A stretch of DNA of 64,000 nt from a virus. The first letter of the stretch is position 1. Each line of letters opens with the position of its first letter. Positions 35,201 to 42,410 of the stretch are shown one piece after another. A program made the translations under genes and the position numbers. The stretch covers positions 124,001 through 188,000 of IMG/VR virus record IMGVR_UViG_3300037010_003311; one strand, given 5' to 3'. The notes under the pieces are model-generated. The model was given only the letters and a program-made list of their open reading frames with translations, was not told the DNA's origin and did not search any database.

Positions 35201-38007
35201 TAAATTGTTTCAGTATGGAAGTTACTATTATTTGGAAGTTTCATAGTTCTAGTTAATGGTAAAGTAATTAGAGTATCTTGTGACCAAGCTCCAATATTGG
35301 TACCACTAAATTTAGGATTATTATCATCAATAGTATCCCCATTATTAATGACTCGGTTACCAAATCTAGTATCATTAATTATAAGTTTAATAATTGGTGT
35401 AAATGGTTGTGAATAATCAAGATTATCTACAATCTGTACTAATGGATTATTAGTAATACTTCCACTACTTATACCTTGGTTAAATACACCATTTTGACTA
35501 TATACCGATTTATCTCTTAAGGTAATAAAGCCATCGTTATAAACAACATTATAATTATCAGTTAAAATTACATAAAATTTGTAAGTAATATTATCTGCAG
35601 TAGTTATAGGCCTGGTATCATCGAAATAACATTTTTGAAATATTAAATCGTCTTTAGTGAATCCATAAACTGGTTCTGAGAACGTAAGAGTTACTATTTT
35701 CGTACGATTCGTAGTATCAGTAGTATCCACTGCGATACTAAAACTTGCGGTTGGCGTTGTTTTTGCAACAATCGATAGAGTTTTAGTAAGTACTACTTGC
35801 ATATCAGTTACATCAGTTAGTGTTATAGTTAAATGGTTATTACCAAGGGCAAATAGATATTCGATTGACCAAGTACCATCGGTATCTGAAATCGGTTCTG
35901 CTAAAATAGTTCCGGTATCTGAATTTTTAATTGTAATTTTAGAGTTTGGCTCAGTATCGGTTCCATATAGAGTTAAGTATTGTTTATTACTATAATCTTC
36001 GGCTATTGTTAAAATTGTAGCATTAGTAAGTTCTTGATATGGGGTAACCGGATTCAATTCATCATAAACATAAATATGATTAGACGTATTTTGATTTTGC
36101 TCATATATAATGAAAGCTGCATTAGAAAGTGCACTAGGAGTACCTATTGCATCAATAATACTATATTGTATAGTATTAGCCCCAATATTAAGATTTGGTA
36201 ATTGAAATATAAAACCATACTCATTTTCTGCTCTAGCATCAACGTTTAATGATTTAGAGAAAGCAAGAGTCGTACCAACATTTACACCATTTAAAAATAT
36301 ATTAACTGATGGTAGATCTCTAACTCCATTTTTATCTAAAATAACAAGAGGATCAATAAAACCAAGAATAAAGGGTTTCTGGTTACTAGTTGTACCATAC
36401 ATTTGCATCCGATGCAATTCATTAAAAGTTTCCCAACTATTTAAATTAGCTATCGTTTTAATATTTGGTACATAATAACTAGATATAATTGGAGCAGCTG
36501 GTAAATTACTCTGTACTGTAAAGTTTATAGCTGGTGAAGCTTTGCTTTCAAAGTTAGTATCTTTTACAGTGAAATAAATACTATGACTACCATCGGTTAA
36601 AGGATTAAATAAATATGTTTCAAAGCTACCATCCTGGTTAATAGAAGTTTGACCAAGTAAAGTCCTAACCCCAGCTATATCTTCGTAAATATTAATTAAA
36701 CTTTGATATTCGGAAATATTAATATTATAAGCTATTTTGGTAGCATATTCATTTATAGTTAATTTTTCTTTATTTTCATATATATGTAATAGTGTTGGAT
36801 CAATTATAGCGTTATTATCAATTACCATAGTTTCTGAAGAACTTGAAGCAGCATCTACTATGTCGGTTGGTATTGGAAACTGATTTAAATTAACAATACC
36901 ACTATTTATAACAGTTGGATCGAAACCAGCAACCGATGTAACCGGACTAACATTATTGACAGATGGTAACCTATTAATAAGACTATATAAATAAGTACCT
37001 TGTGTACTACCTTTTGGAATATAAATATTTTTAAGATTCTGCATCTTACAAACTATATCATGCCCAGAATGATTGATAGAATTTGAATATAATGTGAGTC
37101 TATCATAAAAAGTTAAACCCGTATATATTGGATCAGATTTTAATCTAAGAATATTATAATCACCAGTGCTAATATTAACTATTTTAAAGTCGTTGCTATA
37201 ATTATAAATATTTGGGATTACTTCATTATCTTTATAAATATAATTTACTAAGGTTGGAATAGTAAAAGTTTTAAATAGTTTTGGTATTACTATTCTTGAA
37301 TAAATATAAGTGGTGCCCACTATATCATAGGTTACAGCATTATCAATACTAAGAAACCATCTATTAATATTTATTGTCCCGGATGTATTGTAGGTAGCAT
37401 TATGTTTTTTTAGATTTAACTTATTATAGTTAGTTTGCGAACCTATATTATTGACACTAGTATCATTTAGAGTTATATAAAAATAACTATCGAAGTCAGT
37501 ATTTTGATGCAATAAATCTATAAAGTTACTAACTAGTGTACCAGCTGGTATCGTAAATGGTTGCTCATATACAACTATGGTTTCTAAGTTTACTGCGACT
37601 GGTTTATTAATTTCGATACTATTTAGTAATAGCTTAATAGTATTAGACCCTGAGGTCTGGGGAATTTGGAAAGTGATATCAGTTATATTTTCTCGGATTG
37701 CAGTAACTGGTGCAACCGTTTTAGTATCAACTGTATTGTAAAGTTGTACTCCTGTTTCGGCATTAACTACTCTATCACCAGATATATCTAAAACAGGTAT
37801 GGTAGTAAACCTATTCAGGTTCGCAGTAATTGTAACAGTATCTGAATTATCTAATAAGTTAGCATTAGGGATAAAAATATAATTGCTATCTCCATATCTA
37901 GGATAACTATTAGTGTTTAAATAATCAACCTCTTTTGCTGGATTAAAGGCATTGGTTAAGGTGAGATTCGCTAATTGCGAAATGTTAGTTATTGGTGTAG
38001 TTGCCAT
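32263..38007 (-). CDS. Giant fibre/baseplate protein with Ig-like and leucine-rich segments (1914 aa)
   Basis: A 1914-aa, Asn/Thr/Ile-rich, almost entirely beta protein with few charged helices. About residues 440-560 and 660-750 look like bacterial Ig-type modules. A segment near 754-800 (RTKIVTLTFSEPVYGFTKDD) matches the Ig-like repeats of bacterial adhesins. Near 1660-1790 there are leucine-rich-repeat-like units (NNKLTSLTGLATSIG, LDLSFNPLT). Such modules bind ligands, so a host-receptor or virion-surface role is likely. It is the first gene after the terminator at 38.06 kb and begins the structural run towards the protease. Ribosome site GAAGG. I see no chaperone domain and no signal peptide. 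Confidence 0.6.
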   Translation of the reverse strand: MATTPITNISQLANLTLTNAFNPAKEVDYLNTNSYPRYGDSNYIFIPNANLLDNSDTVTITANLNRFTTIPVLDISGDRVVNAETGVQLYNTVDTKTVAPVTAIRENITDITFQIPQTSGSNTIKLLLNSIEINKPVAVNLETIVVYEQPFTIPAGTLVSNFIDLLHQNTDFDSYFYITLNDTSVNNIGSQTNYNKLNLKKHNATYNTSGTININRWFLSIDNAVTYDIVGTTYIYSRIVIPKLFKTFTIPTLVNYIYKDNEVIPNIYNYSNDFKIVNISTGDYNILRLKSDPIYTGLTFYDRLTLYSNSINHSGHDIVCKMQNLKNIYIPKGSTQGTYLYSLINRLPSVNNVSPVTSVAGFDPTVINSGIVNLNQFPIPTDIVDAASSSSETMVIDNNAIIDPTLLHIYENKEKLTINEYATKIAYNINISEYQSLINIYEDIAGVRTLLGQTSINQDGSFETYLFNPLTDGSHSIYFTVKDTNFESKASPAINFTVQSNLPAAPIISSYYVPNIKTIANLNSWETFNELHRMQMYGTTSNQKPFILGFIDPLVILDKNGVRDLPSVNIFLNGVNVGTTLAFSKSLNVDARAENEYGFIFQLPNLNIGANTIQYSIIDAIGTPSALSNAAFIIYEQNQNTSNHIYVYDELNPVTPYQELTNATILTIAEDYSNKQYLTLYGTDTEPNSKITIKNSDTGTILAEPISDTDGTWSIEYLFALGNNHLTITLTDVTDMQVVLTKTLSIVAKTTPTASFSIAVDTTDTTNRTKIVTLTFSEPVYGFTKDDLIFQKCYFDDTRPITTADNITYKFYVILTDNYNVVYNDGFITLRDKSVYSQNGVFNQGISSGSITNNPLVQIVDNLDYSQPFTPIIKLIINDTRFGNRVINNGDTIDDNNPKFSGTNIGAWSQDTLITLPLTRTMKLPNNSNFHTETIYMSQFDKNRAVITEIQTPSDETIASKFCYLKSVNKYFDYSYYKNNDGYIFPEYGTDGSLYYRTISITVDNSTGELVYGTDSKLIKVDPSLGSIATGGAIEVLTNQILGSRGNGEYIITPSSIQKPVTSYQIISNDYSNYSRAAIIQIERYLIIFAGQNSIDFIMEINNDIGLDAIQNKYYTEDFILDYQPETELLTSPAIFPFTETFEIVSKPVTGQYVKFNRINHTDTQNGKYSFSLIDSENNPIQASAPVIIKLNMFYNDKLLANHNVGNTLILPIEPYQPIDNSFIKYFSWINMSTISTDLQLVSSQVSTGTTDKINYTITRSSVTGSYTINFYTIKRIPFTAYNLVTGSVGGPQMDGTKQYLYSTLNEFDFGFGSVTGATMTAIEIINDNGVPFQDMFRINYNSKLDKNMPGDKIRIYPYLISNPVLYEDLHNVTLDIKISFSTTLSQISTTFTHDYLPEYELNYFKIIDITNYDGTPIGDINFIKSEYVTDNYFDSVRTNSFNGINYKAMTPNDKNVTDNEIEIITDFGTFTSALNNESINIYPNDNNFSFNEPTYINGLENLDQLSRYGANKIYELNISAPQTIVRDLGYYGLQDSCTITYNQVTDSYIIKATGPVYLSNRYFEYEEIVNNNLVDPGTREFINIEKESRLSNHLPSFIWVHLDNIDNATSISSRNYLTLDKILSNNGTAATKYKDLVGKYVKWIWDTTAESDFFIEDNQLKSLTTIIGNRLPTTIKGNFRCNNNMLTDLVGGPTTVFGNYIAKNNKLTSLTGLATSIGGSANKYYEAGIVQWPEATSASWAILQTLFNDSNKDNWDDTFLERSQVGSSLDLSFNPLTINAVSNLGTNYGIVGWNIYLAGTGISYTQTNIDTIRATFNLPGLIYTNFDEVNYQYLIKKDTDPVVSTNVTNFKNSAFINGADLFNRTLDVAADYNTDTKLKVGATYVMESFSNLVKPVSNYVTNTTYHETSEEIL

Positions 38008-38056
38008 AAAAATCGCCTTCGTAATAAATTACCGATTTGTTGAATTAGTATTTTAA

Positions 38057-38096
38057 CGACAGGAAAAAGCTACTATGTTGTACAACATAGTAGCTT
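38057..38096 (-). terminator. Terminator after the PIG-L gene with the CCTGTCG tail
   Basis: A nearly continuous palindrome, AAGCTACTATGTTG-TA-CAACATAGTAGCTT (arms of 14 bases), four bases after the PIG-L stop, followed on the minus strand by TTTTCCTGTCGTTAAAATAC. It separates the accessory genes from the structural block. Confidence 0.8.
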
Positions 38097-38100
38097 AGGA

Positions 38101-38769
38101 CTAATTTAATGGAGACCGATTATAATTAATGTTTAAGATTTGCGCATATTTATAACCATACATATGACCATTTACTTTTAATGTGTTTAATGTAGCATCG
38201 ATTGATCTTAAATCTGGATTAGGTTTAGTTTCTTGGTTAACCACTTTTAAACCATCCATTATAAAACTTATATCTGATTCATTTAATTCATATGCTTCCC
38301 AACCACTAGATGGTTGACATTTGAAATTCCAGTGGTTAGAGCTAAGGATTGAATAGGTTCCGGCTTTTATTATTTCACCACCCCAATTACCCCACGCCTT
38401 AGGTATTGGTCTACTAATAATTTTACCAATATTATTCGCGATACCATGATCTGGATGCAGATCACTTTCCGGAAATAGTACTATTTCCGGTTTATAAGTA
38501 GACATCAAAGAACTCAAATCAGTTACAATTGCATGAATATCATTATTAGTAAGTTCTGTATCAAAATACAATGGATGGTTCATAACAATATTTAAACTTG
38601 CATAAAATTCTTTGACCTCTTTAAACCGATTATCAGTATCGTGCCTTCTACCAGAACATAAGGTATAAATCATTATTCTATATCCAGCATCCATATATTT
38701 TTTTATAATACCGAAGCATCCAAAAATTGCATCATCTAGATGAGCTTCAATTATTAGAATTGTTTTCAT
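38101..38769 (-). CDS. PIG-L/LmbE-type N-acetyl-sugar deacetylase
   Basis: A 222-aa protein of the zinc-dependent PIG-L family, which removes acetyl groups from GlcNAc-type sugars. The motif AHLDD (His10, Asp12, Asp13) corresponds to the AHPDD metal site, and HPDH (105-108) supplies the other zinc ligand and catalytic His. Length and fold pattern are normal (family about 220-270 aa). There is no signal peptide, so it acts in the cytoplasm. It is the last gene before a strong terminator, downstream of small accessory genes. A link with the sugar genes 5-15 kb upstream is possible; the substrate is unknown. Confidence 0.8.
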   Translation of the reverse strand: MKTILIIEAHLDDAIFGCFGIIKKYMDAGYRIMIYTLCSGRRHDTDNRFKEVKEFYASLNIVMNHPLYFDTELTNNDIHAIVTDLSSLMSTYKPEIVLFPESDLHPDHGIANNIGKIISRPIPKAWGNWGGEIIKAGTYSILSSNHWNFKCQPSSGWEAYELNESDISFIMDGLKVVNQETKPNPDLRSIDATLNTLKVNGHMYGYKYAQILNINYNRSPLN

Positions 38770-38774
38770 TTATA

Positions 38775-39107
38775 TTAAACCTTTTTTCTTTTGTCCCAGT
38801 AACTAAAAAACTTAGGATCAGTATATCTAAAAATATCGGAATGTAATTCCTCGATTAAATTATCATTCGGATGTATAAATGGATGAACCGTATTCTGGTA
38901 CCATTTTTTTTCAACTAATACATACAATTCAATTATTGAATAATATTCAAGCCAAACATATTGCAGTTTGTCTAGATTATTACCAGTTAATGACTCATTA
39001 TATACTTTAGTAGGAAACCAAGCAAATTTCAATCGGGCTCGGAAGCAGGTTTCTTTCTCTTTTGCTAGCATCCGGATCTCTTCTGAAAATACAAAACCGA
39101 GATTCAT
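38775..39107 (-). CDS. Unknown small protein (110 aa)
   Basis: A 110-aa protein rich in aromatic residues (Trp, Tyr, Phe) and charged residues, with a helical middle (DKLQYVWLEYYSIIELYVLVEKKW, quoted only in part: LQYVWLEYYSIIELYVLV). The start overlaps the end of the 137-aa gene by four bases, which implies coupled translation, and the PIG-L gene follows five bases later. I recognise no family. It may be part of the same small-gene unit as the deacetylase. Confidence 0.5.
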   Translation of the reverse strand: MNLGFVFSEEIRMLAKEKETCFRARLKFAWFPTKVYNESLTGNNLDKLQYVWLEYYSIIELYVLVEKKWYQNTVHPFIHPNDNLIEELHSDIFRYTDPKFFSYWDKRKKV

Positions 39108-39517
39108 TCTTTAACCTCACCTCTAGTGCCTAACTGTAGTACCATCGAACATTGTTCTATATTATTATGTAACTGATCGAAAATGCGATGCACTAATATT
39201 TCATCTGCCTCTCTAGTTTCCCCTGGTTCTGAAGAACTATTCGGCTTCCTCCCCTGATTCAAATATTCTATCGCTTTAATCAGGTTATCATAAATTTTGG
39301 ACTTACCGCCTCGGTTGGCAAGCATGACTAAATCTATTTCGCTATGTGGAATAGATTTAGCCAACTCCTGGATCATGGTTTGATATGGTAAATTAACTGT
39401 TTCCGCTTCTGGCCCTAGGTATGGTAAATTAACTGTTTCCGCTTCTAACCCAGCCAATTCAAGATACTCAAAAAAATCTGGAGTATTATTATCCTTTGGA
39501 TTAATTGGATTTGGCAT
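39104..39517 (-). CDS. Unknown small protein with a 12-residue tandem duplication (137 aa)
   Basis: A 137-aa protein with EAETVNLPY present twice near residues 25-45, produced by a 36-bp tandem duplication in the DNA. The rest is helical and charged, with LMANRGGKSKIYDN in the middle. There are no enzyme motifs. It overlaps both neighbours by a few bases. The name is left open; the duplication suggests a flexible, tolerant region. Confidence 0.5.
   Translation of the reverse strand: MPNPINPKDNNTPDFFEYLELAGLEAETVNLPYLGPEAETVNLPYQTMIQELAKSIPHSEIDLVMLANRGGKSKIYDNLIKAIEYLNQGRKPNSSSEPGETREADEILVHRIFDQLHNNIEQCSMVLQLGTRGEVKE
39384..39446. repeat. Tandem repeat, two 27-bp identical units with a 36-bp period
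   Basis: The units at 39384-39410 and 39420-39446 are identical over 27 bases (each contains GGTAAATTAACTGTTTCC), separated by nine unique bases. The period is a multiple of three, so the reading frame is kept. Confidence 0.9.
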
Positions 39518-39941
39518 CTACTGTACCTTCAGCTGGGACATCTTTTAAAGCTTCGGTAACCATTGTTGCTAACTCAGGGTTTGATTCAATAACTTCCAGT
39601 TGCTGTTTAGTATTAGCAATAACTGTTTGTTCCTTAATTAACCATAATTTAATAACTTTGGCGCTGAGTTCAGATTTATTTAGATTTCTTAATCCATCAA
39701 GTTGTTGTTTACTTAGTTTAGTTAAAGATAATTCTTTAATTTTTTTAATTAGTACAGATTTAGACTTTGGTTTAAAATATTTTTTAGCTTGGAGCAATTT
39801 AGCCTCTAGCGTAAGTTGATTACTATTCTGTTTAACTTGGTTTTTAAGCTTCTCCGCCCAATTCTGATCATCTGAGATTACTTCATCTTGCGCACTCGTC
39901 ATAACATCTAACTTGTGGTTTTGTACATCTTCATTCATCAT
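39501..39941 (-). CDS. Unknown charged helical protein (146 aa)
   Basis: A 146-aa protein that is almost all helix by composition, very rich in Lys, Gln, Leu and Glu (for example KSVLIKKIKELSLTKLSKQQ), with no Cys and no aromatic core. Start ATG 39941 behind AAAAGGAAA. It overlaps the next gene by 17 bases. Lysine-rich helical composition would fit a nucleic-acid- or protein-binding accessory factor, but nothing specific can be said. Confidence 0.5.
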   Translation of the reverse strand: MMNEDVQNHKLDVMTSAQDEVISDDQNWAEKLKNQVKQNSNQLTLEAKLLQAKKYFKPKSKSVLIKKIKELSLTKLSKQQLDGLRNLNKSELSAKVIKLWLIKEQTVIANTKQQLEVIESNPELATMVTEALKDVPAEGTVDAKSN

Positions 39942-39972
39942 ATTTCCTTTTAAAATTTAATTTATGTTATTG

Positions 39973-39990
39973 AGACGATCTACGTCTTTT
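39973..39990 (+). terminator. Small hairpin with T-run on the plus strand
   Basis: AGACG-ATCTA-CGTCT-TTT on the plus strand in the gap between the GGDEF gene's downstream end and the 146-aa gene. The T-run is opposite to gene direction. The stem is only 5 bp, so this is weak. Confidence 0.25.
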
Positions 39991-40020
39991 TAATTATTTT
40001 GATAATACTTAGTGTATCAG

Positions 40021-40548
40021 CTATTTATTCTCTCTTCTATCATGAATCAATAATTTTTTATTTGTAACTATTTGATCAGTCATTTTAAATAATTGGCTTG
40101 GGCTAAAAATATTATCATGTGGAAGACAACAAGTTGAATAACCGTAAGTAATATTATTTATAGAACTTAATTTATCTTCTAATTCCGAAATTTGGAATTC
40201 TTTTAATAATATTCCAAATTCGTCACCACCAATACGAAATATTTCCGAGCCGATACAATCTCTAAATGTGGATTCTATATTACTAGATACCTCTTTTATT
40301 AATTTATCACCAGCGTCGAAACCATCTAAACGATTAATATTATGTAAATTATTAATATCAATCAGCACTAATAAAAAATTTTTCTTCTCATAAGTACATT
40401 GTTCGTATAATGTATTAAGATAATTATCAAAATCTTTACGTAATTTAAAACCAGTAAGAAAATCATATTTATAACGTTTAACTTCTTCTTTTAGATATTG
40501 TACTTCATCTATTAAATTAAAGAAATTTTGTTCATTAAATTCAATCAT
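40021..40548 (-). CDS. Phage GGDEF-domain protein (diguanylate cyclase-like, 175 aa)
   Basis: GGDEF enzymes make c-di-GMP from two GTP. I use ATG 40548 (MIEFNEQNFF) behind AGGGAG; the longer open frame would start inside a terminator hairpin. Residues 10-30 form a short helix and the GGDEF domain fills the rest: YDFLTGFKLRKDF (28-40), metal Asp64 in VLIDINN, base-contact residues in INRLDGFDAGD (71-81) and an intact GGDEF at 107-111. The inhibitory I-site (RxxD five residues before GGDEF) is absent; the position reads CIGS. No sensor domain is attached. It could change c-di-GMP level in the infected cell. Activity is inferred from intact motifs. Confidence 0.8.
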   Translation of the reverse strand: MIEFNEQNFFNLIDEVQYLKEEVKRYKYDFLTGFKLRKDFDNYLNTLYEQCTYEKKNFLLVLIDINNLHNINRLDGFDAGDKLIKEVSSNIESTFRDCIGSEIFRIGGDEFGILLKEFQISELEDKLSSINNITYGYSTCCLPHDNIFSPSQLFKMTDQIVTNKKLLIHDRRENK

Positions 40549-40573
40549 ATAATACTCCCTATGACAAGAAAAA

Positions 40574-40642
40574 TAGATTAACCAAGCAGTTGTTGGATCT
40601 GATGGGGAAGAATGGATTGTCATCAACTGCTTGGTTAATCTA
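40574..40642 (-). terminator. 19-bp hairpin with a 31-base loop before the GGDEF gene
   Basis: The arms TAGATTAACCAAGCAGTTG (40574-40592) and its exact complement (40624-40642) enclose 31 bases. On the minus strand the stem is followed by TTTTTCTTGTCA, like the TTTTCCTGTCG tail of other terminators. On the plus strand the loop contains GGGGAAGA-ATG, a ribosome-site-plus-start look-alike. It lies directly upstream of the GGDEF start, so it may act as an attenuator. Confidence 0.65.
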
Positions 40643-40654
40643 TCTAAATTCGAG

Positions 40655-40680
40655 GGGGACCTAGTAGCTACTAGGTCCCC
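40655..40680. repeat. 26-bp perfect palindrome GGGGACCTAGTAG / CTACTAGGTCCCC
   Basis: Two 13-base arms with no spacer, G+C-rich compared with surroundings. It lies just upstream (in gene direction) of the 19-bp hairpin and follows the 121-aa gene by 160 bases. No T-run follows it. It could be a protein-binding site or a second stem of the same RNA structure. The remaining 40681-40843 has only very short frames (a 23-codon one near 40740 with no clear ribosome site). Confidence 0.7.
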
Positions 40681-40843
40681 TGGTACATATGTTTATACTC
40701 TAAAACAAACTCCGTACCACTTCTAAAGGCATGAACTAACATAAGGATGCTCGTTCATCTACCTTTGGCCAAAGATTATAGACTAGCTTTAGGATTTTGA
40801 ATTGGATCACTAAATCCATCGTCGCTACCCGGACTTATAATTT

Positions 40844-41209
40844 TTAAAAAATATTTTTGATTAAATTACTAGTAGGAACTAAATCCGATTTATTCATAAT
40901 AATAAATGGTCCGCGTTCATCACTCGTAGTATTAATTGTTACGCGATTCTCTTCCATAATTTCGCGATACTGATTAGTCTTAGCGACCGCCTCATCACGA
41001 ATGGTAAGTAAAAAAGCATTTTTACATTTTAAAATTTGATAAGAGCTTCTAGTGTAAGAAGTCCCACCTTCCGAAAATACATATGGATATCCCTCACTAT
41101 CATAACCAGCAAAATGCCCTTCATTAATACCAAATTCGGTATTGTGTTCTTGGTACATAACTGGATCATTAAGTTCCAAAACTATTTCATTATACCTGTC
41201 GCATCTCAT
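40844..41209 (-). CDS. Unknown accessory protein (121 aa)
   Basis: A 121-aa soluble protein. Its N-terminal half contains FAGYDSEGYPYVFSEGG, which looks like a small beta domain, and the second half is charged helix. Start ATG 41209 behind AAAGGATTA, 30 bases after a promoter-like TATAGAAATA, so it probably has its own early or middle transcript. I recognise no family. Its location next to Tad2-like and GGDEF genes suggests a host-interaction role. Confidence 0.5.
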   Translation of the reverse strand: MRCDRYNEIVLELNDPVMYQEHNTEFGINEGHFAGYDSEGYPYVFSEGGTSYTRSSYQILKCKNAFLLTIRDEAVAKTNQYREIMEENRVTINTTSDERGPFIIMNKSDLVPTSNLIKNIF

Positions 41210-41238
41210 TTCTAATCCTTTATTTTTAATTATTTTAA

Positions 41239-41248
41239 TATTTCTATA
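41239..41248 (-). promoter_or_regulatory. Promoter-like TATAGAAATA before the 121-aa gene
   Basis: The box is 30 bases upstream of ATG 41209 on the minus strand, in a 118-bp gap of almost pure A+T. The position matches the other copies of this decamer. Confidence 0.55.
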
Positions 41249-41327
41249 ATAATTTAAATATAATATTGGCTAACAATAAATACAATGATTGAAACTAAGT
41301 ACTATTAAAAAAAAGTTTTCACATGAT

Positions 41328-42065
41328 TCATACTATACATCTTGGTTTATTCGTTTTAACCGATCCAATATTAAGTATTTTATACAATTCGTTATCTTGA
41401 GTCATTATGTGAGTGCACCCTTCATCGATGGCAATTGCTAATTCATTTTGCCAAATAGTACCATCCCAAGCGTTAGTCTCTGGTAAATTAACAGAAGCCA
41501 TAAAAATACGTTTAGTTTCATCGTTTGGTGAAACTTCATCATTGTTGTCTTCTACAATGTACCAATCTTCAGCAAGTACATCGGTTTGTGATGCTAACCA
41601 CGGTACAATTTTGTTATCTGCGGTTTTCATATCAATATGGGCATTGTAATTGATTTCGGTACCTTCCGGATAAATACCAAGTAACGGTGCACGATTCACT
41701 TTAAACGTACTACCGGGTACAAGAAATAAAAACATACCTTTGCCATTCCAGCCAGTTCTAGCAACTTTATTACCCGTCTTTAATGCTTGGATGGCTTCCC
41801 CAAAATTTAAACCACTTGCAATTGGACTAGGTTCTGATTCCACAAATGGTTCAAAATTAGCATGGAAGTATTCTTTTGTCACTAACCATTGATCATCATG
41901 ATTCCTTGGGTTACGAGCTACCATGTCTCCCTGTTTAGGTTTATTGCCCACTGTGTCTACTGGCATCGAAATCGTTGATATATCTAATCCAAACATAACT
42001 TCTTCAAAAGTTACTGGTCTAAGTTCAGCTATTGCTGATCTTTTATATTTTTTAAAATTTTTCAT
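41328..42065 (-). CDS. DUF2829 protein, Tad2-like Thoeris anti-defence candidate (245 aa)
   Basis: Residues about 87-171 match the DUF2829/Tad2 family well: FGEAIQALKTGNKVARTGWN, then MFLFLVPGSTF and IVPWLASQTDVLAEDW. Known Tad2 proteins bind the cyclic ADP-ribose signal made by Thoeris and so stop that defence. Here the domain sits between an N-terminal segment of about 80 residues (containing KQGDMVARNPRNHDDQWLV, often seen before DUF2829 in phages) and a C-terminal part of about 70 residues not found in minimal Tad2 proteins (about 100 aa). Start ATG 42065 behind AAAAGGAAA. It lies in a group of small accessory genes. The family call is firm; ligand binding is inferred. Confidence 0.8.
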   Translation of the reverse strand: MKNFKKYKRSAIAELRPVTFEEVMFGLDISTISMPVDTVGNKPKQGDMVARNPRNHDDQWLVTKEYFHANFEPFVESEPSPIASGLNFGEAIQALKTGNKVARTGWNGKGMFLFLVPGSTFKVNRAPLLGIYPEGTEINYNAHIDMKTADNKIVPWLASQTDVLAEDWYIVEDNNDEVSPNDETKRIFMASVNLPETNAWDGTIWQNELAIAIDEGCTHIMTQDNELYKILNIGSVKTNKPRCIV

Positions 42066-42135
42066 TATATTATTTCCTTTTAAAATCTAAGTTCATATGC
42101 TAGAACTTTAGTAGCTGATAATAAAGCATTGGTTC

Positions 42136-42231
42136 CTAATTATGGTTTGTGGTGACACCAATTTTATCTTGTATTAAACCATCAAGTGTATCTCGATCAA
42201 AATCGCGCAAATTATTTTTCATATTATCCAT
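42136..42231 (-). CDS. Small protein, 31 aa, unknown
   Basis: A 31-codon frame (MDNMKNNLRDFDRDTLDGLI...) ending in TAG, with an excellent ribosome site (GGGAGG seven bases before the ATG) and a promoter-like TATAGAAATA 33 bases upstream. These two signals make it a likely true gene although it is too short to classify. It is acidic, soluble, and precedes the Tad2-like gene by 70 bases, so both may be on one transcript. Confidence 0.6.
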   Translation of the reverse strand: MDNMKNNLRDFDRDTLDGLIQDKIGVTTNHN

Positions 42232-42263
42232 CTTATGTCCTCCCTTTTAATTAATTACATAAA

Positions 42264-42273
42264 TATTTCTATA
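42264..42273 (-). promoter_or_regulatory. Promoter-like TATAGAAATA before the 31-aa gene
   Basis: The decamer lies 33 bases upstream of ATG 42231, just after the terminator at 42336-42401. It would start the transcript for the 31-aa and Tad2-like genes. Confidence 0.6.
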
Positions 42274-42335
42274 TTAGAAAAAATAGTAAAACAACTATTG
42301 ATAAAATGAGGTACGTCTCAAAAATTAGGATTTTC

Positions 42336-42401
42336 GCGACAGGAAAACTTGCGACTACTAACATAAAGTGAGGAGACAATATGTTAGCAGTTGCAAGTTT
42401 T
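42336..42401 (-). terminator. Long hairpin plus TTTTCCTGTCG after the tRNA genes
   Basis: Arms of 21 bases (42344-42364 and 42381-42401), 19 of which pair, enclose a 16-base loop. On the minus strand the stem runs into TTTTCCTGTCGCGAAAA. It closes the tRNA transcript. On the plus strand the loop reads GTGAGGAGACAAT-ATG, a ribosome-site look-alike followed by a nine-codon frame. Confidence 0.75.
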
Positions 42402-42410
42402 CAATATTAA

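Noticed and set aside
40681-40843. Small minus-strand frames of 23-27 codons in this gap
   Set aside because: No clear ribosome sites and no promoter-like box; the stretch is better explained as a leader or spacer around the palindrome.
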